Part shown: positions 55,843 to 64,000 of the stretch, piece after piece | How the letters are laid out: each line of letters opens with the position of its first letter | How positions within the stretch are numbered: position 1 is the first letter of the stretch | From: Sphingomonas nostoxanthinifaciens | GTDB lineage: Bacteria > Pseudomonadota > Alphaproteobacteria > Sphingomonadales > Sphingomonadaceae | Assembly: GCF_019930585.1 (NCBI RefSeq) | Contig: NZ_CP082839.1 | Span: forward strand, 1-64,000 | DNA: 64,000 nucleotides | Direction: 5' to 3' | Program-made: the position numbers and the translations under genes | The notes under the pieces: generated by a model | What the model saw: only the letters and a program-made list of their open reading frames with translations | Databases searched by the model: none | What the model was told of the DNA's origin: nothing

Positions 55843-58341
55843 TCATTCGTAGCGGAGCGCGTGGATCGGGTTGGCGCGCGCCACCCGCAGCGCGTGTCCG
55901 CCGATCGTCACCACCGCGATCACCAGCGCGAGCCCGCCCGCCAGCAGGAAGGGCGACGGCCCCAGCGTGATCCGCGCATCGAACCGGTTGAGCCAGTCGC
56001 GCATCAGCCACCAGGCGGCGGGCCATGCGATCAGGTTGGCGATCAGCACCGGCCGCGTGAACTGCCACACCAGCAGCCGCACGATATCGCGCGTGCGTGC
56101 GCCCAGCACCTTGCGGATGCCGATCTCCTTGGTGCGCCGCTCGGCGGTGAAGGCGGCAAGACCGAACAGGCCGAGGCAGCCGACGATCACCGACAGCATC
56201 GCGAAGGCGGCGAACAGCACCGCGCGCGCATCGTCGGCCTTATATTGGCGCGCGGCGCGGGCATCGCCGAAATCGGCGGTGAAGGGCACCTGCGGCACCA
56301 GCTGGCGCCACACATGCTCGATCGCGTCGCGCACCGCCGCCGGATTGCCGGTGGCGTAGCGCACCTCGAGATAGGTGTAGCGGTTGAGATCCTGATAATA
56401 GACGATCGGTTCGACCGGCTCGTGGACCGAGCGCCAGCGCGCGTCGCCAACCACGCCGACGATGGTCGACTGGACCAGCCCGAACTTGCTGTCGACCAGC
56501 GACATGCCGATCTGCTTGCCGATCGCGTCGGCGGGCGAGGCGAAGCCGAGCCGCTTCACCGCCGAGCGGTTGACGACGACGTTGACGCCGCGCGCGACCA
56601 TCGCCTGCTGCGAGGCGTCGTCGGTGTGCGAGGTGAGGCTGCCGTCGTCGAGCGCGATCCGCTCCGAGAAGGTGCGCCCGGCCAGCAGCGGCAGCCCGAC
56701 CGTCTCGAAGAAGCCGGGCTCGACTGCATAATTGCCGATATTGAACGAGTGCGCCTGCCCCGGCAGCAGCACCGAATTGTTCGAGCGATTGTCGCTCTCC
56801 ACGCCGATCATCGTCTGCGCGGCGGCGACGACGCCGGGCACGCGACGGATTGCGTCCTCCAGCGTCTTGGCGAGCGGCCGCACCTGCGTCCGCTGCATGT
56901 TCGCGATCTGCAGCAGGCCGTCGCGGTGGAAGCCGGGATCGACATGCTTGGCGTAGACCGTCTGCCCATAGATGACGAGCGTGCAGACGATCAGCGCGAT
57001 CGACACCGCGAACTGCCCGACGACGAGGATGCCGCGCAACACGCCGCTGCCCTCGGTCGCGGCCGAGCGGTTGGCCTTCAGCACGCGCCCCGGCATGAAC
57101 GCCGACAGGCGGAAGGCAGGATAGGCGCCGGCGGCGATGCCGACGATCAGCGTCAGCGCGATCACCGGCGGCAGCACGCCGTCATGGCCGATATAATGGA
57201 GCTTGAGATCGGCATCGAGAAAGCGCGCCAGCCATGGCAGCGCCAGCTCGGACAGCGCGAGCGCGAGGATCATCGCCAGCGCCGCCACCAGCACCGCCTC
57301 GGTCAGGAATTGCGCGATGATCTGCGCGCGGGTCGCGCCCAGCACCTTGCGCAAGGCGACCTCGCGCGCGCGCTGGCTGCCGCGCGCGGTGGCGAGGTTG
57401 GTAAAATTGACGCACGCCATGCCCAGCACCAGCAGGGCGACGGTCGCGAAGGTGACGATCGTGGTGCGATCATTGCCCGGCGAGGCTGCGCCCTCCTGCA
57501 CCTTGCCGAGGTGGACGCCGGTCAGCGGCTGGAGCCGGTAGACGAAATTGTCGTCCTGCCGGCGCAGTTCGCCGCCGATATTGTCCTTCGGCACGTTGCG
57601 TTCCTGCCATGCCGGCAGCCGCGCCTCGATCGCCCTGGGATCGACTCCCGGCGGCAGCGTCAGGTAGATCCAGCCGGCATGCCAGCCCCAGTTGGTGATC
57701 GCGCCCTTGTCTTCGCCGAAATAGGTGTCGGGATCGAACATCCGCACCATCGTGAATTCCTGGTGCGAATTGCGCGGCAGATCCTGGAACACGGCGGACA
57801 CGCGCAGGGTGCTGGTCTTGCCCTGCTCGATGATTTGCAGCGTGCGGCCGACCGCATCGTCGGTGCCGAAATACTTCCGCGCTGCCGTCTGCGACATCGC
57901 GATCGAGCCGGGATCGCGCAGCGCGGTTTTCGGATCGCCGTGGATGAAGGGCAGGCGGAAGATCTCGAAGAATTGCGGCGAGGCGGCGGCCATCAGATCG
58001 AACACCGGCTGCCCGTCCTTCAGGATCACCGGCCGCCCGATCGTCATGTAGGCGAGCTTGTCGATCTCCGGAAAATCCTTCCGCAGCGCCGGCATCGCCG
58101 CATAAGGCGAATTCTGCGAATCGTTGGCGAGATCGCCCTGCACCTCGACCGCCTTGTCCTGGAACTGATAGGCATGCTCGACGCCGGGGATGAAGCTGTC
58201 GAAGCTGGTCTCGTAGCGGACGTAGAGCAGGATCATCAGGCACGCCGCCATGCCGATGGCGAGCCCGACGATGTTGATCGCGGCGTAGGCGCGGTTCTTG
58301 GTCAGCGCGCGGAAGCCGGTGACGAGATAGTTGCGCAGCAT
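55843..58341 (-). CDS. ABC transporter permease, MacB/FtsX type
   Basis: An 832-residue permease with two MacB/FtsX modules. The N-terminal membrane segment (NRAYAAINIVGLAIGMAACLMILLYV, about 16-41) precedes a MacB periplasmic core domain (about 45-260). Three membrane helices follow (about 290-400) with EVALRKVLGATRAQI, then a second periplasmic domain and a last FtsX bundle (about 700-832) with KEIGIRKVLGARTRDIVRLL and ANPIHALRYE. It would form a tripartite mechanotransmission pump with the ATPase and adaptor encoded upstream. Typical substrates are peptides, siderophores or envelope lipids; this one's is unknown. Confidence 0.9.
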   Translation of the reverse strand: MLRNYLVTGFRALTKNRAYAAINIVGLAIGMAACLMILLYVRYETSFDSFIPGVEHAYQFQDKAVEVQGDLANDSQNSPYAAMPALRKDFPEIDKLAYMTIGRPVILKDGQPVFDLMAAASPQFFEIFRLPFIHGDPKTALRDPGSIAMSQTAARKYFGTDDAVGRTLQIIEQGKTSTLRVSAVFQDLPRNSHQEFTMVRMFDPDTYFGEDKGAITNWGWHAGWIYLTLPPGVDPRAIEARLPAWQERNVPKDNIGGELRRQDDNFVYRLQPLTGVHLGKVQEGAASPGNDRTTIVTFATVALLVLGMACVNFTNLATARGSQRAREVALRKVLGATRAQIIAQFLTEAVLVAALAMILALALSELALPWLARFLDADLKLHYIGHDGVLPPVIALTLIVGIAAGAYPAFRLSAFMPGRVLKANRSAATEGSGVLRGILVVGQFAVSIALIVCTLVIYGQTVYAKHVDPGFHRDGLLQIANMQRTQVRPLAKTLEDAIRRVPGVVAAAQTMIGVESDNRSNNSVLLPGQAHSFNIGNYAVEPGFFETVGLPLLAGRTFSERIALDDGSLTSHTDDASQQAMVARGVNVVVNRSAVKRLGFASPADAIGKQIGMSLVDSKFGLVQSTIVGVVGDARWRSVHEPVEPIVYYQDLNRYTYLEVRYATGNPAAVRDAIEHVWRQLVPQVPFTADFGDARAARQYKADDARAVLFAAFAMLSVIVGCLGLFGLAAFTAERRTKEIGIRKVLGARTRDIVRLLVWQFTRPVLIANLIAWPAAWWLMRDWLNRFDARITLGPSPFLLAGGLALVIAVVTIGGHALRVARANPIHALRYE

Positions 58342-58472
58342 GATCCTGCCCTCTGGTTACGTGTACAAAACCGGGGCCTTCCGCACCTTGGCCGGGAGAA
58401 AGGGAGCCGGCCCGGTCTGCGAAAGGCCCCGCGTCGCCGCGCCGCCCCAGCGACGGCGTGGCGAAGCCGGTG

Positions 58473-59153
58473 TCAGGCCGCGCGGCGCCGTTCGGCCAGC
58501 ACCTGCCCGTCGAGCATGTTGACCACGCGCGCGGCATAATCGGCGTGCGCGGGCGAGTGGGTGACCATCACGATCGTCGTGCCGTCGGCGTTGAGCGTCT
58601 GGAGCATGCGCATCACCTCCTCGCCATGCTGCGTGTCGAGATTGCCGGTCGGCTCGTCCGCCAGGATCAGATCGGGGTCGCCCACCACGGCGCGCGCCAC
58701 CGCGACGCGCTGCTGCTGGCCGCCCGAAAGCTGCGCCGGGCGATGGTCGGCGCGATGCGCGATGCCCACGCGGTCCATCACCGCATCCACGCGCGCGCGG
58801 CGCTCGGCCGCCGGAATGCCGTGGTAGAGCAAGGCCAGCTCGACATTCTCGCGCACTGACAGCTCGTCGACCAAATTGAAGCTCTGGAAGATGAAGCCGA
58901 TGTGGCGCTTGCGGATGTCGGCGAGCTTCGCCTCGGGCAGCCCCGCCACCTCGCGCTCGCCGAAGCGGTACGAGCCGCCGGTCGGCGAATCGAGCAGGCC
59001 GAGGATGTTGAGCAGGGTCGATTTGCCGCAGCCCGACGGACCCATGATCGCGACGAACTCGCCGTCGAGGATGTCGAGATCGATCGCGTGGAGCGCGGTC
59101 GTTTCGACCGTGTCGGTGCGGTAGGTGCGGGAGAGGTTGCGCAGGGACAGCAT
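58473..59153 (-). CDS. ABC transporter ATP-binding protein, MacB type
   Basis: A 226-residue ABC ATPase of the LolD/MacB group. It has Walker [13 protein letters not shown] (about 38-49), the Q-loop region [19 protein letters not shown], the signature [15 protein letters not shown] (about 141-155), Walker [14 protein letters not shown] (about 160-172) and the switch VTHS. It pairs with the permease 131 bases downstream (58342-58472 holds no gene; GC-rich inverted arms only) and with the adaptor gene 15 bases upstream. AGGAG lies before the ATG. Confidence 0.93.
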   Translation of the reverse strand: MLSLRNLSRTYRTDTVETTALHAIDLDILDGEFVAIMGPSGCGKSTLLNILGLLDSPTGGSYRFGEREVAGLPEAKLADIRKRHIGFIFQSFNLVDELSVRENVELALLYHGIPAAERRARVDAVMDRVGIAHRADHRPAQLSGGQQQRVAVARAVVGDPDLILADEPTGNLDTQHGEEVMRMLQTLNADGTTIVMVTHSPAHADYAARVVNMLDGQVLAERRRAA

Positions 59154-59168
59154 CGGCAGGGGCTCCTT

Positions 59169-60476
59169 TCAGGGGCGGGCGATGTCGAGCCGATCCTTGT
59201 CGGCGAGACCGGTATAGGGCGAGGTGATGACGCGCTCGCCCGGATCGAGCCCGTCGAGCACCTCGATGAAGTCGGCATTGCGGCGGCCGAGGCGGACGGC
59301 GCGCTTCACCGCCGAGCGGCCGTCGGGCGCGACCACGAACACCCATGCGCCGCCGGTATCGCCGTAGAAGCTGCCGTTCGGGATCAGCCGGGCGGGGCTC
59401 GGGTCGCCGAGCGTGAGGCGCGGCTGCAGCGTCTGGCCGCGCTGCATGCCGGTCGGCTCGGGCCCGACGAACCACAGATCGACCTGGAAGGTGCCGTTCT
59501 TCACCTGCGGATAGATCTTGGCGACCTTCATCCGATAGGTATGGCCGTCCTGGTCGAGCGTGGCGCTCTGCCCCTTCTGGACGCGGCCGAGATAATATTC
59601 GTCGACGTCGGCGGTCAGCTTGGTGTGGCCGGGGCTGTCGATCTGGCCGAGCCGCTCGCCGCGATTCATCGACTGGCCGACCTGGATCGAGAAAGCGGTG
59701 AGCTGGCCCGCGACCGGCGCGCGCAGGTTGAGCTGATCGAGATTGTCGTGCGCGACCGCGAGCGCCGAGCGCAGCGAATGGCCGCTCGCCTGCAGCTCGG
59801 CGAACTGGCTCGACTGGATGCGCTCGTCGGTCGACTGCGCCTGGCGCAGTTCGTGCAACTTCTTCTGGGCGTTGAGATAATCGTCGCGCGTGTCGCCGAA
59901 CGCCTTGCCCGCGACGAAGCCGCGCGACGAAAGCGGTTCCTGCAGATCGTAGAGGCGCTTGGCCTTGGCGAGCTGGGTCTCGGCTTCGGTCACGTTGCGC
60001 TGATTGTCGAGCCGCGTGCGTGCGAGGTTGAGCTCGGTCGTGCGCAGATTGTTGAGCTGGTTGGCGACCTCCGCCTCGTCGCGCAGCGTCGACAATTGCA
60101 GCTCGGCGTTGGACAACACCGCGAGCAGCTGGCCTTTCACCACCGACGTGCCGTCCTCGACCAGCACCTTGTCGACCCGGCCGCCTTCGACCGCGTCGAG
60201 ATAGACGGTGAGCAAGGGGGTGACGCGCGCCCGCAACGGCAGGAAATCGTCGAACGTGCCGCGCTTCACGTCGGAAATCGTCAGGCGGTCGGCGGGGACG
60301 GTCTGGCTGCTGCCGCGCGGCGCGGCCCACCAGAACAGGCCGCCGAGCACCACCAGCGCGCCCGCGGCAAGCGCCAGCATCAACCGGCGCGGAAGGCGGC
60401 GACGCACGATCGCCCGGTCCATGCCGGGGGTCAGCGGGATCGCGGCCTCCTCGGCCTTCATGCGGACGACGCTCAT
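59169..60476 (-). CDS. Efflux periplasmic adaptor (HlyD/RND-type)
   Basis: A 435-residue membrane-fusion protein. An N-terminal anchor (MLALAAGALVVLGGLFWWAA, about 33-52) leads to the barrel-sandwich and a long alpha-helical hairpin (about 115-215, with LRDEAEVANQLNNLRTTELNLARTRLDNQ), then a lipoyl-like half LRAPVAGQLTAFSIQVGQ, beta-barrel and membrane-proximal domains. It links the MacB-type inner-membrane pump to an outer-membrane channel, which is not encoded here. Two tandem operators and a sigma-54-type promoter lie upstream; the predicted transcription start is only two bases before this ATG, so translation may be leaderless or begin at an internal Met. Confidence 0.88.
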   Translation of the reverse strand: MSVVRMKAEEAAIPLTPGMDRAIVRRRLPRRLMLALAAGALVVLGGLFWWAAPRGSSQTVPADRLTISDVKRGTFDDFLPLRARVTPLLTVYLDAVEGGRVDKVLVEDGTSVVKGQLLAVLSNAELQLSTLRDEAEVANQLNNLRTTELNLARTRLDNQRNVTEAETQLAKAKRLYDLQEPLSSRGFVAGKAFGDTRDDYLNAQKKLHELRQAQSTDERIQSSQFAELQASGHSLRSALAVAHDNLDQLNLRAPVAGQLTAFSIQVGQSMNRGERLGQIDSPGHTKLTADVDEYYLGRVQKGQSATLDQDGHTYRMKVAKIYPQVKNGTFQVDLWFVGPEPTGMQRGQTLQPRLTLGDPSPARLIPNGSFYGDTGGAWVFVVAPDGRSAVKRAVRLGRRNADFIEVLDGLDPGERVITSPYTGLADKDRLDIARP

Positions 60477-60488
60477 GCGGATGATCCT

Positions 60489-60504
60489 TGCACCTGCCGT
60501 GCCA
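60489..60504 (-). promoter_or_regulatory. Candidate sigma-54 promoter of the efflux operon
   Basis: On the minus strand TGGCACGGCAGGTGCA keeps the invariant GG and GC spaced by ten bases and matches TGGCACG-N4-TTGCA in all but one defined base. It points into the adaptor gene; a transcription start would fall near 60478. Confidence 0.6.
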
Positions 60505-60544
60505 GTCGCGGATCGCGGGCAAAGCAGGATTTTCTCAACGTCGC

Positions 60545-60581
60545 TGTCCGCCCCCGGACACGAAGTGTCCGAAAGCGGACA
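60545..60581. promoter_or_regulatory. Tandem operators TGTCCG-N4-CGGACA upstream of the efflux operon
   Basis: Two perfect 16-bp sites, 60545-60560 and 60566-60581, have centres 21 bases apart, two helical turns, so two dimers could bind on the same face. The gap between them (CGGACA-N5-TGTCCG) adds a further overlapping palindrome. The same motif is found at 61031-61068. Confidence 0.75.
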
Positions 60582-60594
60582 GTGATGCGGCCGA

Positions 60595-60903
60595 TCAGCG
60601 CGCTACCCGCACGTTGCCGCCTTGCAGCGCGTGGGCGAGATCGTCCTGCGCCTGGGCATAGCTGTGATACTGACAGGCCGAGGCGAGGCTGAGGTCGCGA
60701 TCGACGATCGGGCACACCTTCGATGCGGCGCGCTGCAGGCGCAGGTCGAGCGTGTGGCGGCCGGCGGTGGCGGTGAGGTCGACGTCGGTATAGCTGACGG
60801 CGATGCTGGTCGGGGCCGACGCCGCGGCGGGCGATGCGGCGCTGACGCTGAGCGCGGTGGCGGCGCAGGCGGCGGCCAGCGCGATCGGGGACAGACGGGT
60901 CAT
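60595..60903 (-). CDS. UrcA family protein
   Basis: A 102-residue exported protein of the UrcA family. The signal peptide is SPIALAAACAATALSVSAASPAAASA. The core reads VSYTDVDLTATAGRHTLDLRLQRAASKVCPIVDRDLSLASACQYHSYAQA, with the paired Cys (CPIVDRD...ASACQ) that likely form a disulfide. Function is unknown; such genes often sit in iron, stress or envelope contexts. The ATG at 60903 is favoured by the signal sequence. The tandem operator lies just downstream of its stop, so the gene may be unrelated to the pump control. Confidence 0.85.
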   Translation of the reverse strand: MTRLSPIALAAACAATALSVSAASPAAASAPTSIAVSYTDVDLTATAGRHTLDLRLQRAASKVCPIVDRDLSLASACQYHSYAQAQDDLAHALQGGNVRVAR

Positions 60904-61030
60904 GGCACTTCTCCTTGGGGTCGGCATCATGTGCCGGCATCCCAAGCTACGCATCGGGCGTGCCAACCGGGCCAACATGCTGTTCTAGCGAGATAAATGC
61001 TGAATCCGAACGGCGGCCGGCCCGGCGCGG

Positions 61031-61068
61031 CGTCCGCGGGCGGACAGAAAAGTGTCCGCAGGCGGACG
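61031..61068. promoter_or_regulatory. Tandem operators upstream of the NtrC-type regulator
   Basis: Two copies of the same motif, 61031-61046 (CGTCCG-N4-CGGACA) and 61053-61068 (TGTCCG-N4-CGGACG), each have one mismatch to the perfect palindrome at 60545 and centres 22 bases apart. Shared with the efflux promoter, they suggest the regulator at 61126 binds here. Confidence 0.7.
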
Positions 61069-61071
61069 GTC

Positions 61072-61087
61072 TGGCACGCTTGTTGAT
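61072..61087 (+). promoter_or_regulatory. Sigma-54-like element before the regulator gene
   Basis: TGGCACGCTTGTTGAT has a perfect -24 half and GG-N10-GA instead of GG-N10-GC, so it is a weak or degenerate sigma-54 site. It sits four bases after the operators and 38 bases before the GTG start. Confidence 0.4.
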
Positions 61088-61125
61088 TGGTGAGCGGCGA
61101 CTAGGATCGCTCGTGGAGGAGCAAC

Positions 61126-62523
61126 GTGACCGCCCAACCCACCTTCGACCTGTGCCTCGTGATCGACGACGATGCGGACATATTGCTGGCCGCACGGCTG
61201 CTGTTGCGCGACCTGTTCCGTGAGGTGGTGACGACGGCGTCGCCGGCCGAGGGGCTGGCGCTGATGGCCGGGCGTCATCCCGACGTGGTGCTGCTCGACG
61301 CCAATTTCATGCGCGGCGCGACCGACGGGCGCGAGGGCTTCCTGTGGCTCGGCCGCATCCTGGCGCAGGATCCCGAGGCGGTGGTGGTGCTGATCACCGC
61401 GCATGGCGGCGTGCAGATCGCGGTCGAGGCGATGAAGCAGGGCGCGACCGACTTCGTCACCAAGCCGTGGAGCAACGAGCGCCTGCTCGCCACGGTACGC
61501 ACCGCCGCCAGCCTGCGCGCGCAGCGCCGCGCGACCGGGCTGGAAAAGGCCAAGGCGCAGGCGATCGCGACGCCCGCGGGCGAGATGCCGCTGCTCGGCC
61601 GCAGCCCGGCGATCGCGCGCGTGCTGTCGCTGATCGCGCGCGCCGCGCCGACGCAGGCCAACGTCCTCATCACCGGCGAGAACGGCACCGGCAAGGAACT
61701 GGTCGCGCGCGAGGTGCATCGCCGCAGCCAGCGCGCCGACAAGGTGATGCTGTCGGTCGATCTCGGCGCGATCACCGAGCATCTGATCGACAGCGAATTG
61801 TTCGGCCATGTGAAGGGCGCCTTCACCGACGCGCGCGCCGATCGCGTCGGGCGGATGCAGGCGGCCGACGGCGGCACGTTGTTCCTCGACGAGGTCGGCA
61901 ATCTGCCGCTCCATCTCCAGCCGAAACTGCTCACCGCGCTGGAGCAGCGGCAGGTGACGCCGGTGGGCGCGAACCGGCCGGTGCCGATCGACGTGCGCAT
62001 CGTCTCCGCCACCAATCTTCCGCCCGAGCGGCTGGCCGACCCGCACGTCTTCCGCACCGATCTGCTGTTCCGGCTCAACACGGTCGAGATCCCGCTGCCG
62101 CCGCTGCGCGAGCGGCGCGAGGACGTGCCGCTGCTGCTCGACCATTTCCTCGGCCTCTATGCGCGCAAATATGGCAAGCCGGCGCGCGAGGTGCCGCCGG
62201 CGCTGATGGCGCGGCTGATCGAGGACGACTGGCCCGGCAACATCCGCGCGCTGCGCCACGCCGCGGAGCGCGCAGTGATCCTCGCCGACGGCGATGCCTA
62301 TTCGGACGAGGATTTTCCCCCGGCACGCGCGTCCGCGTCGCCGCGCATCCTGCCCGAAGCCGCCGCCCCGCCGCCCCCGCCCGATCTCAACCTCGGCAAG
62401 GCGGAAAAGCAGATGGTCGAGCGCGCGCTGCAGAAGCACGGCTACAACATCTCCGCCGCCGCCACCGAGCTGGGGCTGACGCGCGCCTCGCTCTATCGGC
62501 GAATGGAGAAATATGGGCTTTGA
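61126..62523 (+). CDS. NtrC-family sigma-54-dependent response regulator
   Basis: A 465-residue regulator. The receiver domain (1-125) has DDD (14-16) and phospho-acceptor Asp58 (VLLDAN). The AAA+ domain (about 155-385) has Walker A GENGTGKE (184-191), the sigma-54 contact loop GAFTDA (231-236; consensus GAFTGA), Walker B GGTLFLDEV and the arginine-finger region LFRLNTVEIPLPPLRER. A C-terminal Fis-type HTH (MVERALQKHGYNISAAATELGLTRASLYRRMEKYG) ends the chain. The GTG start has GGAGGA upstream. It probably activates the adjacent divergent efflux operon via the shared operator. Confidence 0.92.
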   Translation: MTAQPTFDLCLVIDDDADILLAARLLLRDLFREVVTTASPAEGLALMAGRHPDVVLLDANFMRGATDGREGFLWLGRILAQDPEAVVVLITAHGGVQIAVEAMKQGATDFVTKPWSNERLLATVRTAASLRAQRRATGLEKAKAQAIATPAGEMPLLGRSPAIARVLSLIARAAPTQANVLITGENGTGKELVAREVHRRSQRADKVMLSVDLGAITEHLIDSELFGHVKGAFTDARADRVGRMQAADGGTLFLDEVGNLPLHLQPKLLTALEQRQVTPVGANRPVPIDVRIVSATNLPPERLADPHVFRTDLLFRLNTVEIPLPPLRERREDVPLLLDHFLGLYARKYGKPAREVPPALMARLIEDDWPGNIRALRHAAERAVILADGDAYSDEDFPPARASASPRILPEAAAPPPPPDLNLGKAEKQMVERALQKHGYNISAAATELGLTRASLYRRMEKYGL

Positions 62524-63853
62524 GGGCGGTTTCGCCGGCGGATTCGTCTGGCGCATGGCGTTGTTCGTCGCCGCTTTGGGCCTGTTCGCGTGGAGCCTCG
62601 TCGTGCCCGGGCTGGCCGCCGCGCGGCTCGTCGCCGGGCTGCTCGCCGCCACCGCCGCGTGGGGGCTGTGGCACCATGTCGGCCGCACCAATCGCGAGGT
62701 CGCGCGCTTCGTCGAGGCGCTGCGGCACGGCGATTTCGCGCAGGGCTTCACGCGCTCGGGCAGCGCCGCCGGCTTCGACCGGCTTTCGGCGGCGCTCGAC
62801 GGCGCGGTGCGCGACCTGCGTCAGCAGCGCGTCGCCGCCGACGCCGATGCGCGCGTCCAGACCGCGCTGGCCGACGAGGCGCCGGCAGCGTTGCTGCTGC
62901 TCGGCACGGACGGCCATGTCGCGCTCGCCAACAAGGCGGCACGCAAGCTGTTCCGCCACGTCGCGGGGCTGCGCGCGGAGGATTTCGCCGGCTTCGGCGT
63001 CGACTTCGCCGCGTTGCTGATGCCCGATGCCGGCCCGGCGCGCGCGGTGATGACGCTCCGCATCGACGGCGCGCCGCAGCGCGCGGTCGTCACGCGCGCC
63101 GCGTTGATGCTGCCGGGCGATCGTCGCGCGATGATCGCGGTGCAGCCGATCCAGCACGAACTGTCGGCGGTCGAGCTCGCCGCGCAGGCGGACCTCGTGC
63201 GCGTGCTGACGCACGAGATCATGAATTCGATGACGCCGGTGGTGTCGCTCGCCGAAAGCGCGCGCGGGCTGATCGAACGGATCGACCCCGCCGCCGATCC
63301 CGGCATCGCCGACGCGCAGCTGGCGATCGCCACGCTCGCCCGGCGCGCGAGCGGCATCATGCATTTCGTCGAGGCCTATCGCGCCTACAGCCGCGCGCCG
63401 ACGCTCGACCGGCGGCGCTTCGCGGTCGCGCCGTGGGCGGCGGAGCTGGCGCGGCTGCTCGCGGCCTCGGCGGTCGGGGCGAACGTGCCTTTCTCCGCGA
63501 CCATCGATCCGCCCGATCTGTCGATCGACGCCGATCCCGATCTGCTCGCGCAGGTCGCGATCAACCTGCTCAAGAACGGTGCCGAGGCGGCGGCGGCGCA
63601 TCGCCCCGATCCGGCGGTGGCGCTGGCGGTCGATCTGCTGCCGGGTGGCCGCACCCGGCTGCGCTTCCGCGACAACGGCGCCGGCATCGCCGCGGCGCTG
63701 CGCGACGATATCTTCCTGCCCTTCTTCACCACCAAGCCGGACGGCACCGGCGTGGGGTTGAGCCTCGCGCGGCGGATCGTGATCGCGCATGGCGGCGACC
63801 TGACGCTGGCCGTTCCCGACGAGGCGGGGGCGTGCTTCGAGATCACGCTCTGA
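62513..63853 (+). CDS. Sensor histidine kinase (NtrB/NtrY-like)
   Basis: A 446-residue kinase whose ATG overlaps the regulator stop by 11 bases, so the pair is made together. Two membrane helices (about 13-53) are linked by a short loop, leaving no large sensory domain outside. A linker with a PAS-like region (about 115-215) follows. The phosphorylation motif LTHEIMNSMTPVVSLAE has His234, and the ATPase has NLLKNGAEAA, DNGAGI and GTGVGLSLARRIV. It likely phosphorylates the regulator at Asp58. The signal is unknown; envelope stress or pump substrates are plausible. Confidence 0.9.
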   Translation: MGFEGGFAGGFVWRMALFVAALGLFAWSLVVPGLAAARLVAGLLAATAAWGLWHHVGRTNREVARFVEALRHGDFAQGFTRSGSAAGFDRLSAALDGAVRDLRQQRVAADADARVQTALADEAPAALLLLGTDGHVALANKAARKLFRHVAGLRAEDFAGFGVDFAALLMPDAGPARAVMTLRIDGAPQRAVVTRAALMLPGDRRAMIAVQPIQHELSAVELAAQADLVRVLTHEIMNSMTPVVSLAESARGLIERIDPAADPGIADAQLAIATLARRASGIMHFVEAYRAYSRAPTLDRRRFAVAPWAAELARLLAASAVGANVPFSATIDPPDLSIDADPDLLAQVAINLLKNGAEAAAAHRPDPAVALAVDLLPGGRTRLRFRDNGAGIAAALRDDIFLPFFTTKPDGTGVGLSLARRIVIAHGGDLTLAVPDEAGACFEITL

Positions 63854-63919
63854 CGCGAACTGTAACGGAGCGGCGCCGTGCAGGTTTGCATCCGGCGAAG
63901 ATCATCGTATCGGCCCGAT

Positions 63920-64000
63920 ATGCCTTATACGCGGCGCGGCTTCACGGTTTCGGACAAATGGTTCGCCCGATTGGTGGTCGCGGCCGTGTTTCTCGGCTTC
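63920..64000 (+). CDS. Start of an unidentified gene (cut by the window)
   Basis: The last 81 bases encode 27 residues beginning MPYTRRGFTVSDKWFARLV and entering a hydrophobic stretch (LVVAAVFLGF), which suggests an N-terminal membrane helix. There is no strong Shine-Dalgarno sequence, and the frame remains open to the edge. The family cannot be judged. Confidence 0.4.
   Translation, partial: MPYTRRGFTVSDKWFARLVVAAVFLGF

Noticed and set aside
55861..58539. An 892-residue open frame on the plus strand opposite the MacB-like permease
   Set aside because: It is the antisense shadow of the permease; Arg/Asp/His-rich and without homology.

Overview
The window looks like a chromosomal segment of a GC-rich sphingomonad (Alphaproteobacteria, Sphingomonas or a close relative). 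The evidence is the high GC content, a CtrA cell-cycle regulator, a PEPxxWA-CTERM surface protein, a UrcA-family protein, DUF6489, DUF1489 and DUF3297 proteins, and the order mnmE-mnmG-rsmG-parA-parB with two parS sites. That block usually lies near the replication origin, so the left end is probably origin-proximal. I saw no rRNA, tRNA, CRISPR array, transposase or integrase.

Layout. 1-6.3 kb: a cut-off quinone oxidoreductase, then a tightly overlapping tRNA-modification and chromosome-segregation operon (mnmE, mnmG, rsmG, parA, parB). 6.3-14 kb: a methyltransferase, a Cdc48-type double AAA+ ATPase with a leader that may encode a small RNA or attenuator, a LysR regulator, a peptidyl-prolyl isomerase, a flavin monooxygenase, the MgtE magnesium channel and DUF1489. 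14-24.6 kb: envelope genes (GIN-domain protein, TamA-TamB translocation module) and a large Tricorn-like S41 protease. 24.8-26.05 kb: two coupled genes, one with an HTH-like N-terminus. 26.05-28.1 kb: an AT-rich island holding one gene, a NACHT-family STAND NTPase of the kind linked to anti-phage defence. 28.1-31.1 kb: uvrA carrying an in-frame palindromic repeat. 31.2-35.7 kb: a membrane LytTR regulator divergent from a coupled FkbM methyltransferase and radical SAM/SPASM pair, followed by an AlgE-like outer-membrane channel. 36-44.7 kb: metabolic genes (M20 amidohydrolase, PLP trans-sulfuration enzyme, dihydroorotase-like enzyme, YgfZ, PEP-CTERM protein, HxlR/SDR pair). 44.8-54.4 kb: aconitase, a chemotaxis receptor with a small partner, an ATP-grasp/alpha-E/transglutaminase operon, arfB, an MddA-like membrane methyltransferase and a small zinc-ribbon protein. 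54.5-55.8 kb: ctrA with its own CtrA boxes, and an Rrf2 regulator. 55.8-63.9 kb: a MacB-like efflux operon (adaptor, ATPase, permease), a UrcA protein and a divergent NtrC-type regulator/kinase pair. The same paired operator sequence sits upstream of both the efflux operon and the regulator.

The most notable observations are the NACHT island, the shared TGTCCG-N4-CGGACA operators next to sigma-54-like elements, the palindromic insertion inside uvrA, the transglutaminase-like protein without its catalytic cysteine, and the candidate small RNA or attenuator before the Cdc48 gene. Several small proteins (59, 39, 62, 83 and 102 residues) are also annotated. No stretch over about 300 bases is empty except 35670-36048, which holds one 39-residue candidate gene and nothing else that I recognise.
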